Assembly: GCF_022605725.1 (NCBI RefSeq)
Contig: NC_065564.1
Coordinates: forward strand, 8,224,698 to 8,288,697
Direction: 5' to 3'
Length of the DNA: 64,000 nt
From: Anthonomus grandis grandis
Lineage: Eukaryota; Arthropoda; Insecta; Coleoptera; Curculionidae
Under the pieces are notes generated by a model. It did no database searches and was not told the origin of the DNA. It saw nothing but the letters and a program-made list of their open reading frames with translations. Positions within the stretch are counted from its first letter, which is position 1. Each line of letters opens with the position of its first letter. The translations under genes and the position numbers were made by a program. Shown one piece after another: positions 34,721 to 46,430 of this stretch.

Positions 34721-35395
34721 TCTAGTTCTAATGACCTTAAATGTCTAATGCAAGTAATAGCATTATCTAGTTCATTTAAAATTGAACCATTTCCAGATGA
34801 TCCAGAATGCCATATGACCTCCGTGCCAGTCTGGCCCTAAAACCGAATGTATATGACCCAAAAATAAATTTTCCTTACTTAAAATAACGTCCCGCTATAA
34901 ATCCTCATTAAGCCATCTCCTCCTTGTTTATCCCTAAGGGAATTTACAAATTCCAGAGCCGTTTCTTATTGCTCTCTCACTCCGTTCTCGGTGACTTCCA
35001 GGGATATCGACAGCGCTGCTTTTAGGTTTATTGCGGCCGTAAGGCTCGCGGAACACTAAGATATGAAAAAGCCAAACAATGACGTCTAGAAAATCTGGAA
35101 AAGCGTCGTTTTCTTAATAGAGTTCATCCAGGCAGGCATTTTTACTGATTAAGCGAAATAATGGAAAGCGAAGTGGCTTCTGGCTGCTTTTCTAGGCTTT
35201 TGGGAGGGAAAATAATGAGTCAGTTGACGTAGAGCAAATAACTAGATTCGGTTGGCACAATGGCTGACGTAGTGAGTTAAAGTTTATTAAATGTGAAAAT
35301 TAAAGAAATATGTAAAAAAATCTTTATCAGCTGATGTAGAGGAAAGAATTAATGTAATCAAGTGAGATAAAACAGTGTCAGTAGCTATAAAACTG
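34720..35395. other. Single-copy island inside the satellite field
   Basis: About 600 bp of higher-complexity sequence with more GC than its surroundings (for example ATTGCGGCCGTAAGGCTCGC near 35030) and no long reading frame. The right end (from about 35220) already contains words of the TGACGT array (CAGTTGACGTAGAGCAAATA). No gene or RNA is recognised. Confidence 0.5.
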
Positions 35396-36890
35396 AGTAG
35401 TCTCCTAAAAAGATTTTTGGTCTTCAAAGTTACTACTCACTTCAAAGTCCAAAATTTTGAGAACTACTGGGAGTATCTGCATAAAATAAAAAGTGTAATA
35501 TTATGACAAGTATTTTAAACAAATTTTTGAAAAGATAAAAACAATTCAGTTAAAATTTTTGGAAATATCTTACTTTTTGTCCAGTGGTCTCCAAAAAAGA
35601 TGTTTGGTCTTCAAAGTAACTACTCACTTTAAAGTCCAAAATCTTGAAAACTACTGTGAGTATATTCATGAAATAAAAAATGTAGTATTAAGAAAAGTAT
35701 TCTAAATAAACTGAAAAAAACGCAAACTAATTTAATGAAAAGTTTTGAAAATATCCGACTTTTTGTTCAGTGGTCTCCAAAAAAGATGTTTGGTCTAAGA
35801 GGTGACCACTCACTTTAATGTCCAAAATCTCAAAAACTACTGGGAGTATCTGCATGAAATAAAAAGTGCAATATTAAGGCAAGTATTTTGAATAAATTTT
35901 TGGAAAGATAGAAACGGTTCAGTTAAAAGTTTTGTAGATATCCTACTTTTTGGTCAGTAGTTTCCAAAAAAGATGTTTGGTCTCCAAAGGTACTACTCAC
36001 TTCAAAGTCCAAAATCTTGAAAACTACTGTAAGTATATTCATGGAATAAAAAATGTAGTATTAAGAAAAGTATTCTAAATAAACTGAAAAAAAACGCAAA
36101 CTAATTTAATGAAAAGTTTTGAAAATATCCGACTTTTTGTCCAGTGGTCTCCAAAAAAGATGTTTGGTCTTCAAAGTAACTACTCACTTTAAAGTCCAAA
36201 ATCTTGAAAACTACTGTGAGTATATTCATGAAATAAAAAATGTAGTATTAAGAAAAGCATTCTGAATAAATTTAGAAAAACGCAAACTAATTTAATGGAA
36301 AGTTTTGAAAATATCCGACTTTTTGTCCAGTGGTCTCTAAAAAAGATGTTTGGTCTAAGAGGTGACCACTCACTTCAAAGTCCAAAATCTCAAGAACTAC
36401 TGTGAGTATCTGCATGAAATAAAAAGTGCAATATTAAGGCAAGTATTTTGAATACATTTTTGGAAAGACAAAAACAGTTCAGTTAAAAGTTTTGTAGATA
36501 TCCTACTTTTTGTTCAGTGGTCTCCAAAAAAGATGTTTGGTCTCCAAAGCTACTACTCACTTCAAAGTCCAAAATCCTGAGAACTACTGTGAGTTTATTA
36601 ATGAAATAAAAAATGTAGTATTAAGAAAAGAATTCTGAACAAATTTAGAGAAACTCAAATTAATTTAATGAAAAGTTTTGAAAATATCCGACTTTTTGTC
36701 CAGTGGTCTCCAAAAAAGATGTTTGGTCTAAGAGGTGACCACTCACTTTAAAGTCCAAAATCTCAAGCACTACTGGGAGTATATTTATGAAATAAAAAGA
36801 ATAGTATTAACACAAGTATATTGAACAAATTTTCGTAAAAATCTAAACCAGTTTAATCAGAATTTTTGAAAGTATCCCAGCTTTTGTTTA
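35395..36890 (+). repeat. 188-bp satellite, fourth block (subfamily)
   Basis: Units of the same family with subtype words AAAAAAGATGTTTGGTCTTC, TCCGACTTTTTGTCCAGTGG and GAACTACTG-GAGTAT. Several units are near identical to each other at about twice the unit length, indicating local amplification. Confidence 0.88.
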
Positions 36891-37606
36891 GTGGTAAAAT
36901 AATCAAAAAAGTACAGAAAAGTGAGCCTACGTAGAGCAAACAAAAATTGTACATTACCAACTAAGTTTTTGTTATTAGCACACGTAAAATATACCTGTCT
37001 CTCTCACACATGTGGAGAGAGACAGATATCAGCTAAAATCAAATAGTAATTAGCTGACGTAAAGAAACTGATCAATAAACAAGTAAATAGTCATAAGAAC
37101 ATACTAAGAAAAAATTCGGAACAATAAAGAGAGGTGAGTTGACGTAGTGCAAAAGAACCTTGTATATTACCAACACATTGATTGAATACCACTTTTGGCC
37201 TATCTAGAAAAGAATAGAGATACTTATAGGTGATAATCCATTAAAATGAAATAGACAGCAGCTGACCTAGAGTAATTCAAATATTTTAGTTAGTTGGTGT
37301 GTAGCAAAAAACAAATACACTGTAAAAAGAACATCTGGCTGATATAAATAAAGACAGAAAACATGAGTGTGACGGTCCGGAATTTATTTTTTTTTAATGA
37401 CGTCTTAGTGAAGGGAGGTGAGTTGACGTGTAGCAAAAAAAAAATTAAATTAGCAACATATTAATTTGATAACAGATATTCAAATAGATGCTCATCTATT
37501 AAAATGAAATAGAAATCAGTTGACGTAGAGTAATTTAAATATGGTTCCAACTACCCTGAAAATAGTTATTGGGTAAAAAAGCGAATAGGGTTAGTTGACG
37601 TGTAGC

Positions 37607-38345
37607 AAAAAACTATATTCTGTTATATTATGGCATATTGGCTGACGTATCGAATTAAAATTTATTACACGTTGAAATAAGAAAATATGTGAAAAAATAT
37701 CACCTGACGTAGGAAAAACAAAAATTAAACACAATAAAGAGAGAAAAAACGATGTCTTTATTAAAATAAGAAAGCCAATGCTGACGTACAGCAAATAACT
37801 AAAAATGCAAAGAAGAGTGAGCAGACGTAAAGAAAAATAAATTGTATATTGAAAAGAGACAAAAATTCTGTTGAAATAAAATAGAAATCAGCTGACGTGG
37901 AGAACTGATCACTATACTAGAAAGTAGTAAGAAAAAAATTCGTACGTCCCTGGAATTGGTAATTTTAAAATTATGAAAGCTGACGTAGAGAAATTGAAAT
38001 ATGGTCCAATAACGTTAAAGTCACCATTTTGTGAGAACGCGAAGGAGGGTAAGTTGACGTGTAGCAAAAAAAAATTTTACATTACCAACATATTGACTTA
38101 ATAGCACTTTGGGCTGATATGTAGAAAAAGACAGAAATACAAATAGACGCTCACCGGTTAAAATGAAAGAGAAATCAGCTGACGTGGAGTAATTTAAATA
38201 TGGTACCTTTATCGTTAAAATAGACAATGCATAAAAAGATCGAATGAGGGGGAGTTGACGTGTAGAAAAAAAAAATGTGTAGATTGATTAATTCGCAATT
38301 TTGGTTGATGTAGAGAAAGACAGAAATCATGAGTGTGACTACCTG

Positions 38346-38380
<35 letters not shown>

Positions 38381-38760
38381 GTAATAATAGTGATAATAAT
38401 AATAATAATAATAATAATTTAGCTGACGTAGAGTAGTTCAAATGACGTTAAAATCGCCATTGTTTAAAAATATGGGTAGAGGGAGAGTTGATGTGTAGCA
38501 AAAAAAATGTGTAAATTAAACTATTGGATGATGCAAAAAAAGACAGAAATCGTTGTTAAAATAAAATACAAACCAGCTGACGTAGAGAAAACTAATAATA
38601 ACTTAGTAGATAGAGAGAAAAACAGAAATACCAAAAGACTCTCATCTGTTGAAATGAAATAGAACTCAGTTGACGTGTAGCAAAAAATATATACACTGTA
38701 ATAGAGACAAAATGATGTCAGTAACTGGAGTTAATATAAACAATATAAATATAAATTATA
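37607..38760. repeat. Segmental duplication inside the TGACGT array, copy 1
   Basis: From AAAACTATATTCTGTTATAT to AATATAAACAATATAAATAT, nearly the same sequence recurs at 39897-41059, offset about 2.29-2.30 kb. Both copies include CGTACGTCCCTGGAATTGG and the same interrupted triplet run. Confidence 0.9.
38347..38420. repeat. (AAT)n microsatellite with fixed interruptions
   Basis: The ATA/AAT triplet run is interrupted by AGTAATAATAGTG. The same interrupted run is in the second duplicate at 40646-40717, so the run predates the duplication. Confidence 0.95.
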
Positions 38761-39896
38761 ATTATATTAAATATAAATTATAATGTAAAAAAATCAGCTG
38801 ACGTGGAGTAATTTAAATATGGTACCTTTAACGTTAAAATAGACAATGCATAAAAAGATCGAAGGAGGGAGAGTTGACGTGGAGCAAAAAAATTTATAGA
38901 TTGATTTAATCGCAATTCTGGTTTATGTAGAGAAAGACAGAAATCACGGATATGACTGCCTAGAATAATAATGTTAAAAATTAAATAGCAATCAGCTGAC
39001 GTAGAGTAATTCAAGAAGTTGAAAAAAAGGAGTTGACGTGTAGCAAAAAACTTGTACATCACCAACAGATTGTTTGGATAGCACTTTTGACTGAAGAAAA
39101 AAAGAGACAGAAATACATACATAGATGATCCCCTGTTAAAATAAAGTATATATCAGCTGACGTCGAGTAATTTAAATATGGTCCAACGATGTCAAAATCG
39201 CCATTGTATAAAAAAGTGAATGAGAGTCATGTTGGCTGACGTAGCGAATTAAAGGATGTTACACGTTGAAATAAGAAAATATGTGAAAAAAAATATTGGC
39301 TGACGTATAGAAAAAACCAAAATTAAATATAATAAAGACAGAAAAAACGACGTCAGCAACTATGAATCGAGTATAATTAACGGTTAAAATGTGGAAGAGG
39401 TGTTTAGTTGATGTAGAGAAAAAAACATGCACATATTGCACTAGAAAAAGACAGAAAACACTTGTTAAAATAAAATAGAAACCATCTGGTAGTATAGTAG
39501 AGAGAGACAGAAATACGTCCTGATGATAATCTGTTCAAAAAAAAAATGCTGACGTAGAGTAGTTCAAATGACGTTAAAATCGCCATTGTTTAAAAATATG
39601 GGTAGAGGGGGGAGTTAATGTGTAGCAAAAAAAAATTGTAAATTAAACTGTTGGATGATGCAAAAAAAGAGAGAAAACGTTGTTAAAATAAAATAGAAAC
39701 CAGCTGACGTAGAGTGATTTAAATATGATCCAATGACGTTAAAATAGACGTTGCAGACAAAAACGAAGTCAGTTGACGTGTAACAAGAAATATATACATT
39801 GCAAGAAAGAGAGATAAATTGATGTCAGTAACTATAGTTAATATAATTAGTGTTAAAAATTAAAATGACGAAGGAGGGTGAATTGACGTAGAGCAA

Positions 39897-40644
39897 AAAA
39901 CTATATTCTATTAGCATGTTGGCTGACGTATCGAATTAAAATTTATTACACATTGAAATAAGAAAATATGTGAAAAAATATCACCTGACGTAGGAAAAAC
40001 GAAAATTAAACACAATAAAGAGAGAAAAAAATATGTCTTTATTAAAATAAGAAAGCCAATGCTGACCTACAGCAAATAACTAAAAATGCAAAGAAGAGTG
40101 AGCAGACGTAGAGAAAAATAAATTGTATATTTCCGACTAGGCTGGACTGAAGTGAAAAGAGACAAAAATTCTATTGGAATAAAATAGAAATCAGCTGACG
40201 TGGAGAACTGATCACTATACTAGGAAGTAGTAAGAAAAAAAATCGTACGTCCCTGGAATTGGTAATTTTAAAATTATGAAAGCTGACGTAGAGAAATTGA
40301 AATATGGTCCAATAACGTTAAAGTCGCCATTGTGTGAGAACGCGAAGGAGGGTGAATTGACGTGTAGCAAAAAAAAATTACATTACCAACATATTGACTT
40401 AATAGCACTTTGGGCTGATATGTAGAAAAAGACAGAAATACAAATAGATGCTCACCGGTTAAAATGAAAGAGAAATCAGCTGACGTGGAGTAATTTAAAT
40501 ATGGTACCTTTATCGTTAAAATAGATAATGCATAAAAAGATCGAATGAGGGGGAGTTGACGTGTAGAAAAAAAATGTGTAGATTGATTAATTCGCAATTT
40601 TGGTTGATGTAGAGAAAGACAGAAATCATGAGTGTGACTACCTG

Positions 40645-40679
<35 letters not shown>

Positions 40680-41059
40680 GTAATAATAGTGATAATAATA
40701 ATAATAATAATAATAATTTAGCTGACGTAGAGTAGTTCAAATGACGTTAAAATCGCCATTGTTTAAAAATATGGGTAGAGGGAGAGTTGATGTGTAGCAA
40801 AAAAAATGTGTAAATTAAACTATTGGATGATGCAAAAAAAGACAGAAATCGTGGTTAAAATAAAATACAAACCAGCTGACGTAGAGAAAACTAATAATAA
40901 CTTAGTAGATGAAGAGAAAAACAGAAATACCAAAAGACTCTCATCTGTTGAAATGAAATAGAGCTCAGTTGACGTGTAGCAAAAAATGTATACACTGTAA
41001 TAGAGACAAAATGATGTCAGTAACTGGAGTTAATATAAACAATATAAATATAAATTAAT
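39897..41059. repeat. Segmental duplication inside the TGACGT array, copy 2
   Basis: Partner of 37607-38760. The two differ by small indels and substitutions, including about 20 extra bases near 40135 (CCGACTAGGCTGGACTGAAG). Confidence 0.9.
40646..40717. repeat. (AAT)n microsatellite, second copy
   Basis: Same interruption pattern as at 38347-38420. Confidence 0.95.
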
Positions 41060-42359
41060 GTGAAAATGACGAAGAAGGGTGAGCTGACGTAGAACAAAAA
41101 AAAACTTGGACATTACCAATATAGTGATTTGATAACAATTTTGGCTGATGTAGAAAAAGACGGAAAACATTTGTTAAAATGAAATATAAATCAGCTGACG
41201 TAGAGTAATATAAATATAGTTCCAATGCCGTTAAAATCGCCATTGTATTAAAAAAGCGAGGAAGGAGCAATTGACGTGTACCAAAAACAAAGTGTAGATT
41301 ACCAACACATTAATTTACTTGCACTTTAGGCTGACGTAAAGAAAGACAGAAATACATACACATATACAGAAATACACACACAAAAAAATTACTTTAGAAT
41401 CGCTATTGTTTAAAAAAGCGAACAAGGAGGGTGAAGAGGGTGACGTGTAGCAAAAAAAAACTTGTACATCCCCAACAAATTGATAGAATCGCATTTTTGG
41501 GTGACGTAGAGAAAAACAAAAATACCTACAGATGATTATTTGTTAAAATGAAATATAAAACAGCTTACGTAGAGTAATTTAAATCTTGGTTTAATGATGT
41601 TAAATCGCCATTGTATAAAAAAGCGGAGGAAAGGGAATTGACGTGTGGCAAAAAAAACTGTACATTATAAACAGATTGATTTAATGGCACTTTTGACTGA
41701 GCTACAGAGAGATATAGAAATAGATGCAGATAGTCATCTATTAAAATGAAATATAAAGCAGCTAACGTAGAAAAACTGGTCTATAATTATTATTAATAAT
41801 CATAATAATAATTTAGCAGATGGACAGAAAAACAGAAATACCAAAAGAGGCTCATGTGTTGGAATGAAATAAAAATCAGCTGACGTAGAGTGATTTAAAT
41901 ATCACGACGTTGCAGAAAAAAAAGTTAGTTGACGTGTAACAAAAAAAATATACATTGCAAGAAAGAGAGATAAATTGACTGACATCAACTATAGTTATTA
42001 AATTTAGTGTTAAAAATTACAATGACGAAGGAGGGTGAGTTGACGTAGAGCCAAAATAACCAACATATTGATATGATGAGCATTTTTGGTTGATGTAGAG
42101 AAACTGAATAATAATGATAATAATAATTTAGCTGACGTAAAGAGAAACAGCACTATACATAGATGCTCATCTGTTAAATTGAAATAAAAATCAGCTAGAT
42201 GTAGAGTAATTTAAACATGATTGGTTTAAATTGTCATTCTATAAAAAAGTGTAGAAAGTTGGGGAGGTTGACGTGTACCAAAAGAAAAACTAGTACATTC
42301 CCAACAGATTGATTAAATAGCACTTTTGACTGATGTAGAAAAAGACAGAAATCATAAGA

Positions 42360-43325
42360 GTGATTGCCTGGAAAAGCTGTTTCGAATTTTAAATATGATT
42401 CCAAATCCTGCGAATAAAAAGAAAAAGGAGGGCAAACACTTGGAAGACGTCATAAAAAATGACCCAAAAAGCCTGGAAACAAATGAAAAACACGTGAATG
42501 AAAAAACTGAAAAACTAAATTTTCCACCCTTTCCACACAAAACCCCCGATGCAGAATCGCAACTTTTGTTTTGTGCTTGGCACGGCGTTATATTTAGTTC
42601 ATTACCACCGTCGAGCCACGTTCAAACTTTGTTCACTTTTATTTACCCCCGATAAAACCCCTTTTGGGGCACATGAAATATGTCCCTCCCATAATTAACC
42701 GTCGGGATAAATAGGGAATTTCATTATCGTCCCTCATAGGATTCCCTTTATCAACTAATTTAGCACATGTTTACCCTGCCCTTTCTCTTTAGATAACGTG
42801 AAATCAAAATCTCTTTAAATAACGTGTGGATCGAAATAGATTTCAGCTATTTGGTTGCATTTTATTCCAGTAGTTTTACAGACTTTCAGGTTTTCTTAAT
42901 CAGCATTTCTTACTCCTTCCAAGAAACTGACAGAATTTTCAATATTAATTCAGGCCATTTTTTAAGCGTGTTTTATCAGTAAACTCTAACAAGCCCATTC
43001 TGTGTTCAAAATAAGCCTTGATTAGGATTTAACACTGAATATTCTTGATTTAAAATGGTACACTACTGTTTTAAAAAAAAAAAATTATTTCTCAAATCTT
43101 TTTTTAATTTGGAGCAAGTTTGATTCTTTGCCTTTTTTTCGTGCACCATGCAAGGTTTTCGAGTAAAAAAATTAAAAACCACCCAAGCAACACATCATAT
43201 ATTATTATCGTTAAATCTGCATTTATTCAACGATTTTTTAGGAAAGTTCTGGTTTTGGTATATATATCAACCGTATGTATATCAAGTTTTTTTACTGTAT
43301 TACTATATCTCAAATATTTAATGAA
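42360..43325. other. Single-copy region with one unassigned open frame
   Basis: The TGACGT array ends in GACAGAAATCATAAGAGTGA and single-copy sequence begins. A plus-strand frame at 42326-42655 translates to a Lys/Glu-rich stretch (PANKKKKEGKHLEDVIKNDP) but starts inside repeat sequence and has no clear splice acceptor or known domain, so it is not called a gene. The remainder to 43325 is AT-rich and shows nothing recognisable. Confidence 0.4.
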
Positions 43326-43790
43326 ATTCTTTTGAAAAATCACTGTTTTTCGTCCATATTATCCAATCTGATAACACTGTTTTTATACTAAATATTTATA
43401 TATAAAATTAAAAAAAAAACAGTGTTATTAAATTAAATATTGAATATATATTTTTTTGTGCAAAAACATTGTTTTTCATAAACAAAACCCTTACCCCCCC
43501 GCCCACCCCAAACATTTGCCCAGTAAGAAATTCTTTTGAAAAATCACCGTTTTTCGTTCATAATATCCAATACATATATATAATTATATCAAATTTAAAT
43601 AAACAAACTGTTATTCCGTTAAATATTAACGATGAAATCAGCTGTTATTCATGCGTATTATTTTGGAAAACACTGATTTTTGAAAACAATTTCTTACTGG
43701 CAAGTTGTGTGGGGTGGGTGGGGGGTCAAGGGTAAGGTTACCGAAAAACGTTTTTTTTTTGCAGAAAATAATTGCCTGAGAAAAAAATGC
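43325..43790. mobile_element. G-run element pair
   Basis: A minus-strand module with a C-run (about 43488-43509) is followed by a plus-strand module with a G-run (about 43711-43733). They share TTCTTTTGAAAAATCAC, AACAGCTGATTTC-type and TTTTTTTGCAGAAAATAATT landmarks with the 11-17 kb cluster. Confidence 0.6.
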
Positions 43791-43913
43791 TTTTTAAAAT
43801 TATTTCGCTAAGAAAATTACAGTGGTTGTGCCATTTTTTTTATCGCAAATAAGTGATAATTAATTTTTCTTAAGATGTCATTAATTTTTTAAAAAAATGA
43901 CCCCGATAGCATA

Positions 43914-44432
43914 TACAGGGTGGTTCAGTTTAAACGTCATTAATTTCAATACGTGATAGAGAATTTAAAAAAAATAGACTCTTATCATAAAATTTTTCTC
44001 AGAAATGTTTATTAACAAAGATACAGGGTTAACGAAAAACAAAGCAAAACACAAAGTCACGGTCTCACAACATATAATAAAACGGGCTACACGTGTTTCG
44101 CTCTAGTTAGAGCATCATCAGGCCTTTAGAAGCCATCCACACACTCCACAGTACAATTCTTCATAAACATGGATACATTTCGGAAAAAAAACGAAACGTC
44201 GGATTAATTTTTTTTTTGCGTCATGTAGTAATACCTAAAAAGTGGCAATGAAAAACTGTTTTTAATTTTCCGATATTTCTTTAAATAAAGTCGGTAGAAG
44301 GTAAAAACGATTTTTGACAAATTTCGTTTTTTTTTGGATATCTCCGGAAATATCCGGAATTTTACAATTTTTTAAACGTCATTTTATTAAGCTCCAAATT
44401 GCGCAACTTTGCCTTCATTGAACCGACCCTGT
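43914..44432. mobile_element. MITE with TACAGGGT-GGTTCA terminal inverted repeats
   Basis: The left end is TACAGGGTGGTTCAGTTT and the right end, reversed, is TACAGGGTCGGTTCAATG. No protein is encoded. A CACGTGTTTCGC hairpin motif (44053-44125) is nested inside. A further end-like sequence, GGGACACCCTGTACAG, lies just outside at about 44466-44481. Confidence 0.65.
44053..44125 (+). repeat. CACGTGTTTCGC hairpin motif, copy 2
   Basis: GTCACGGTCTCA is followed by GGCTACACGTGTTTCGCTCT, a hairpin GCTCT-AGTT-AGAGC (44100-44113), and ATCATCAGGCCT. Flanks match copy 1 at 14035, while the stem bases differ but still pair. Confidence 0.6.
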
Positions 44433-44559
44433 AATGGTCAACCATGTATGGTCACCCTCGAATTTGGGACACCCTGTACAGTAGAACAGTCAAGGGCAGG
44501 CAACCTTCTTAAAACTCAAAAAATTCCTCATAAATTAAAATCTAAACTTTAACCAAAGA

Positions 44560-44880
44560 TACAGAGCTCCAAAATGTTACGTTTGGTCAGTTTTCTTATA
44601 TGGTGTAGAGACGTGAACATTAAAAGCATAAGTTAATTCGAAACATTCGAGATGTGGTGCCTGAGAAAAATGCTGAGTGAATCATGGGTAGACCACTTAA
44701 GAAATGAAGAAGTTGAAAAATATCACTCCTCATCCTTTAAAGTAATATCGAAGGAGGAAAGAGTGAAATAGGAAGAAGGAAGCTCTCGTGATTGCAAAAT
44801 TTTGGACAATAGATGGGGATAAGTAGTTTTGAAGAATTCGAAAATGGTGCAATTGATAGAAGCATATAACTGACGCCTAC
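44560..44880 (+). pseudogene. Relic of an RTE/BovB-like LINE C-terminus
   Basis: The degenerate translation contains ETWTLKA followed by EMWCLRKMLSESWVDHLRNE (about 44650-44715), the pattern found after the reverse transcriptase in RTE-type LINEs, then KVISKEE-like sequence. Stops and frame changes are frequent. It is short and 5'-truncated. Confidence 0.65.
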
Positions 44881-45640
44881 CTATAAAGGAAAATTTTACA
44901 TATGAACCAGAAGTTTACGTAAGAGTCGTCGTGATTTGATGGATTTCTAAAGCCTCACCAAGAGTTACCAGAGGCCAAAGAACTTTGAAATGCTAATTAC
45001 TCATCTTGGTTTCACGTTGAACTAGGTGTAATTGGACTTTTCTAAGGAAAATAAAGAATTTTTTTTGCAAAACACACATGGTATTAATTGTTTTACTTGA
45101 AAACGTATGAAAAAAAGGCGGATAATAAAATTTGCTCCAAACTGCCGGAGGACTTAAAACATATTTTTTTTATAAGTACGTACTTAATAATACTACGCGC
45201 AATAAGTTAATATTATAACAATATTGGAAACGCTGAGAATACCAGCTGATTCTCCGTCATTCTGGAAGTGTCACATCGCGCGACGTTTCCAAGGTCAGCA
45301 AATCTTCCGGAATCATGGTCAGCCGAGTATATAAGGAGTTAATTAAATACGGTGAAAATAAATATTTTTAGTAGTCGAGTTTAGTAGTGTAAATGTGTAA
45401 ATAAATTAGTTTACCATTTTAGTGCAATCGGGTATTTAATCACACATTAACAAACGGGAAAAAAAGCTACAATATATTTAGTATTAATTATTACTCCAGG
45501 CATTTTGTGTCATCCCCTATGTCATTCCATTTTGAGTATTTCACGCCTTTTTTTATGCACATGACATTTAAAAAAATTATTCTATACTTTTTTCTTTTAA
45601 GTTTTCTTGTAGAAAATCCACACTATCTAAAGAGAGAGAT
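44881..45640. other. Spacer with a possible LTR-like promoter
   Basis: No gene. CCGAGTATATAAGGAG (about 45325-45340) is preceded by TCACATCGCGCGACGTTTCC and followed by repeated TTTAGTAGTGTAAATGTG and AAATAAATTAG. That arrangement is common in LTR retroelement promoters, but no LTR ends or partner could be defined. Confidence 0.35.
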
Positions 45641-46395
45641 GAGATGTATTCGATTTATGATCCTGGAAACAGAAACTGATAATTTACTTATAGATCCAAT
45701 TTTTATCAGTGATACCACATTAGTTGCATCCTCTGGTACACTCTCTGCCGATACAATCTCTGATCACAGACTCGTTTTTGTTGACTTAAAACTAAAATCT
45801 AACAAACCTTTATCAAAACTTGTTACGTATCGTTGTTTTAAAGGTTTTGTTTTGAATGATTTTTTGTCCAATCTCTACAATTTGCCTTGGATGGACATTA
45901 TTTATGAGAACGATATAGACAAAAAATTACTTCTTTTTACTAATTTTTTAAACAGACTTTTTGATATTCATGCTCCCTTTAAAGAATCTAGAGTGACAAA
46001 ACCTCATGCTCCGTGGCTAACAGAAAATTTGAAGGCTGTCATGAAGGAGCGAGATAAAGCCTTACAAAAATTTAAGCGTACTAAAGAACTTCAATATTGG
46101 GACCGGTACAAAGAACTACGTAATTTTACAGTTTCTGTACTGAGATCCGAAAAAAAGGCCTATCTCAATTTTATTTCTAGACAAAAAAACATAAAAAAAC
46201 ATGGTCAGCACTAAGATCGTTAAATGTCCTAAGCTCAAGTGATAGCAAGTTATCACCTAATTTAACAGATCCAAACTTAATAAGCCAGCATTTTTCTCAA
46301 TTTTTTAACAACAGATCTAACGACTGTGATGAAACTATAGAATTTTACGAAAACAACAAATTCAGCGCATCGAAACAATTTAAGCTTTCCATGTG
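45640..46395 (+). pseudogene. LINE endonuclease C-terminus and linker, frameshifted
   Basis: The frame to 46214 includes IDPIFISDTTL and SADTISDHRLVFVDL; the SDH motif is the catalytic end of the apurinic-type endonuclease. A linker with PHAPWLTENLKAVMKERDKA follows. A frameshift near 46200 and a stop at about 46416 separate it from the reverse transcriptase. Codons before about 45640 do not resemble the family and probably belong to the flank. Confidence 0.8.
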
Positions 46396-46430
46396 TTCTA
46401 TAGAAGATTTTTTATAAAATTATTCAAAAC

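Larger units (their letters stand above)
36900..42360. repeat. TGACGT-rich array, units about 200 bp
   Basis: Two words dominate: AGCTGACGTAGAGTAATTTA and GAGTTGACGTGTAGCAAAAA, in fixed order with AATGACGTTAAAATCGCCAT, ATTACCAACATATTGATT, GAAAAAGACAGAAATAC and GTTAAAATGAAATAGAAATC. Unit length is around 200 bp but irregular (for example 199 bp between 37981 and 38180). Reading frames here come from triplet runs and repeats and are not genes. Confidence 0.85.

Noticed and set aside
38175..38441. Leucine-rich reading frame on the minus strand (and its copy at 40516-40740)
   Set aside because: The leucines come from an (AAT)n microsatellite read in one frame.
42326..42655. Lys/Glu-rich open frame as a candidate exon
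   Set aside because: Its start lies in satellite sequence, no polypyrimidine acceptor precedes the single-copy part, and no domain is recognised. Kept only as a note in the region entry.
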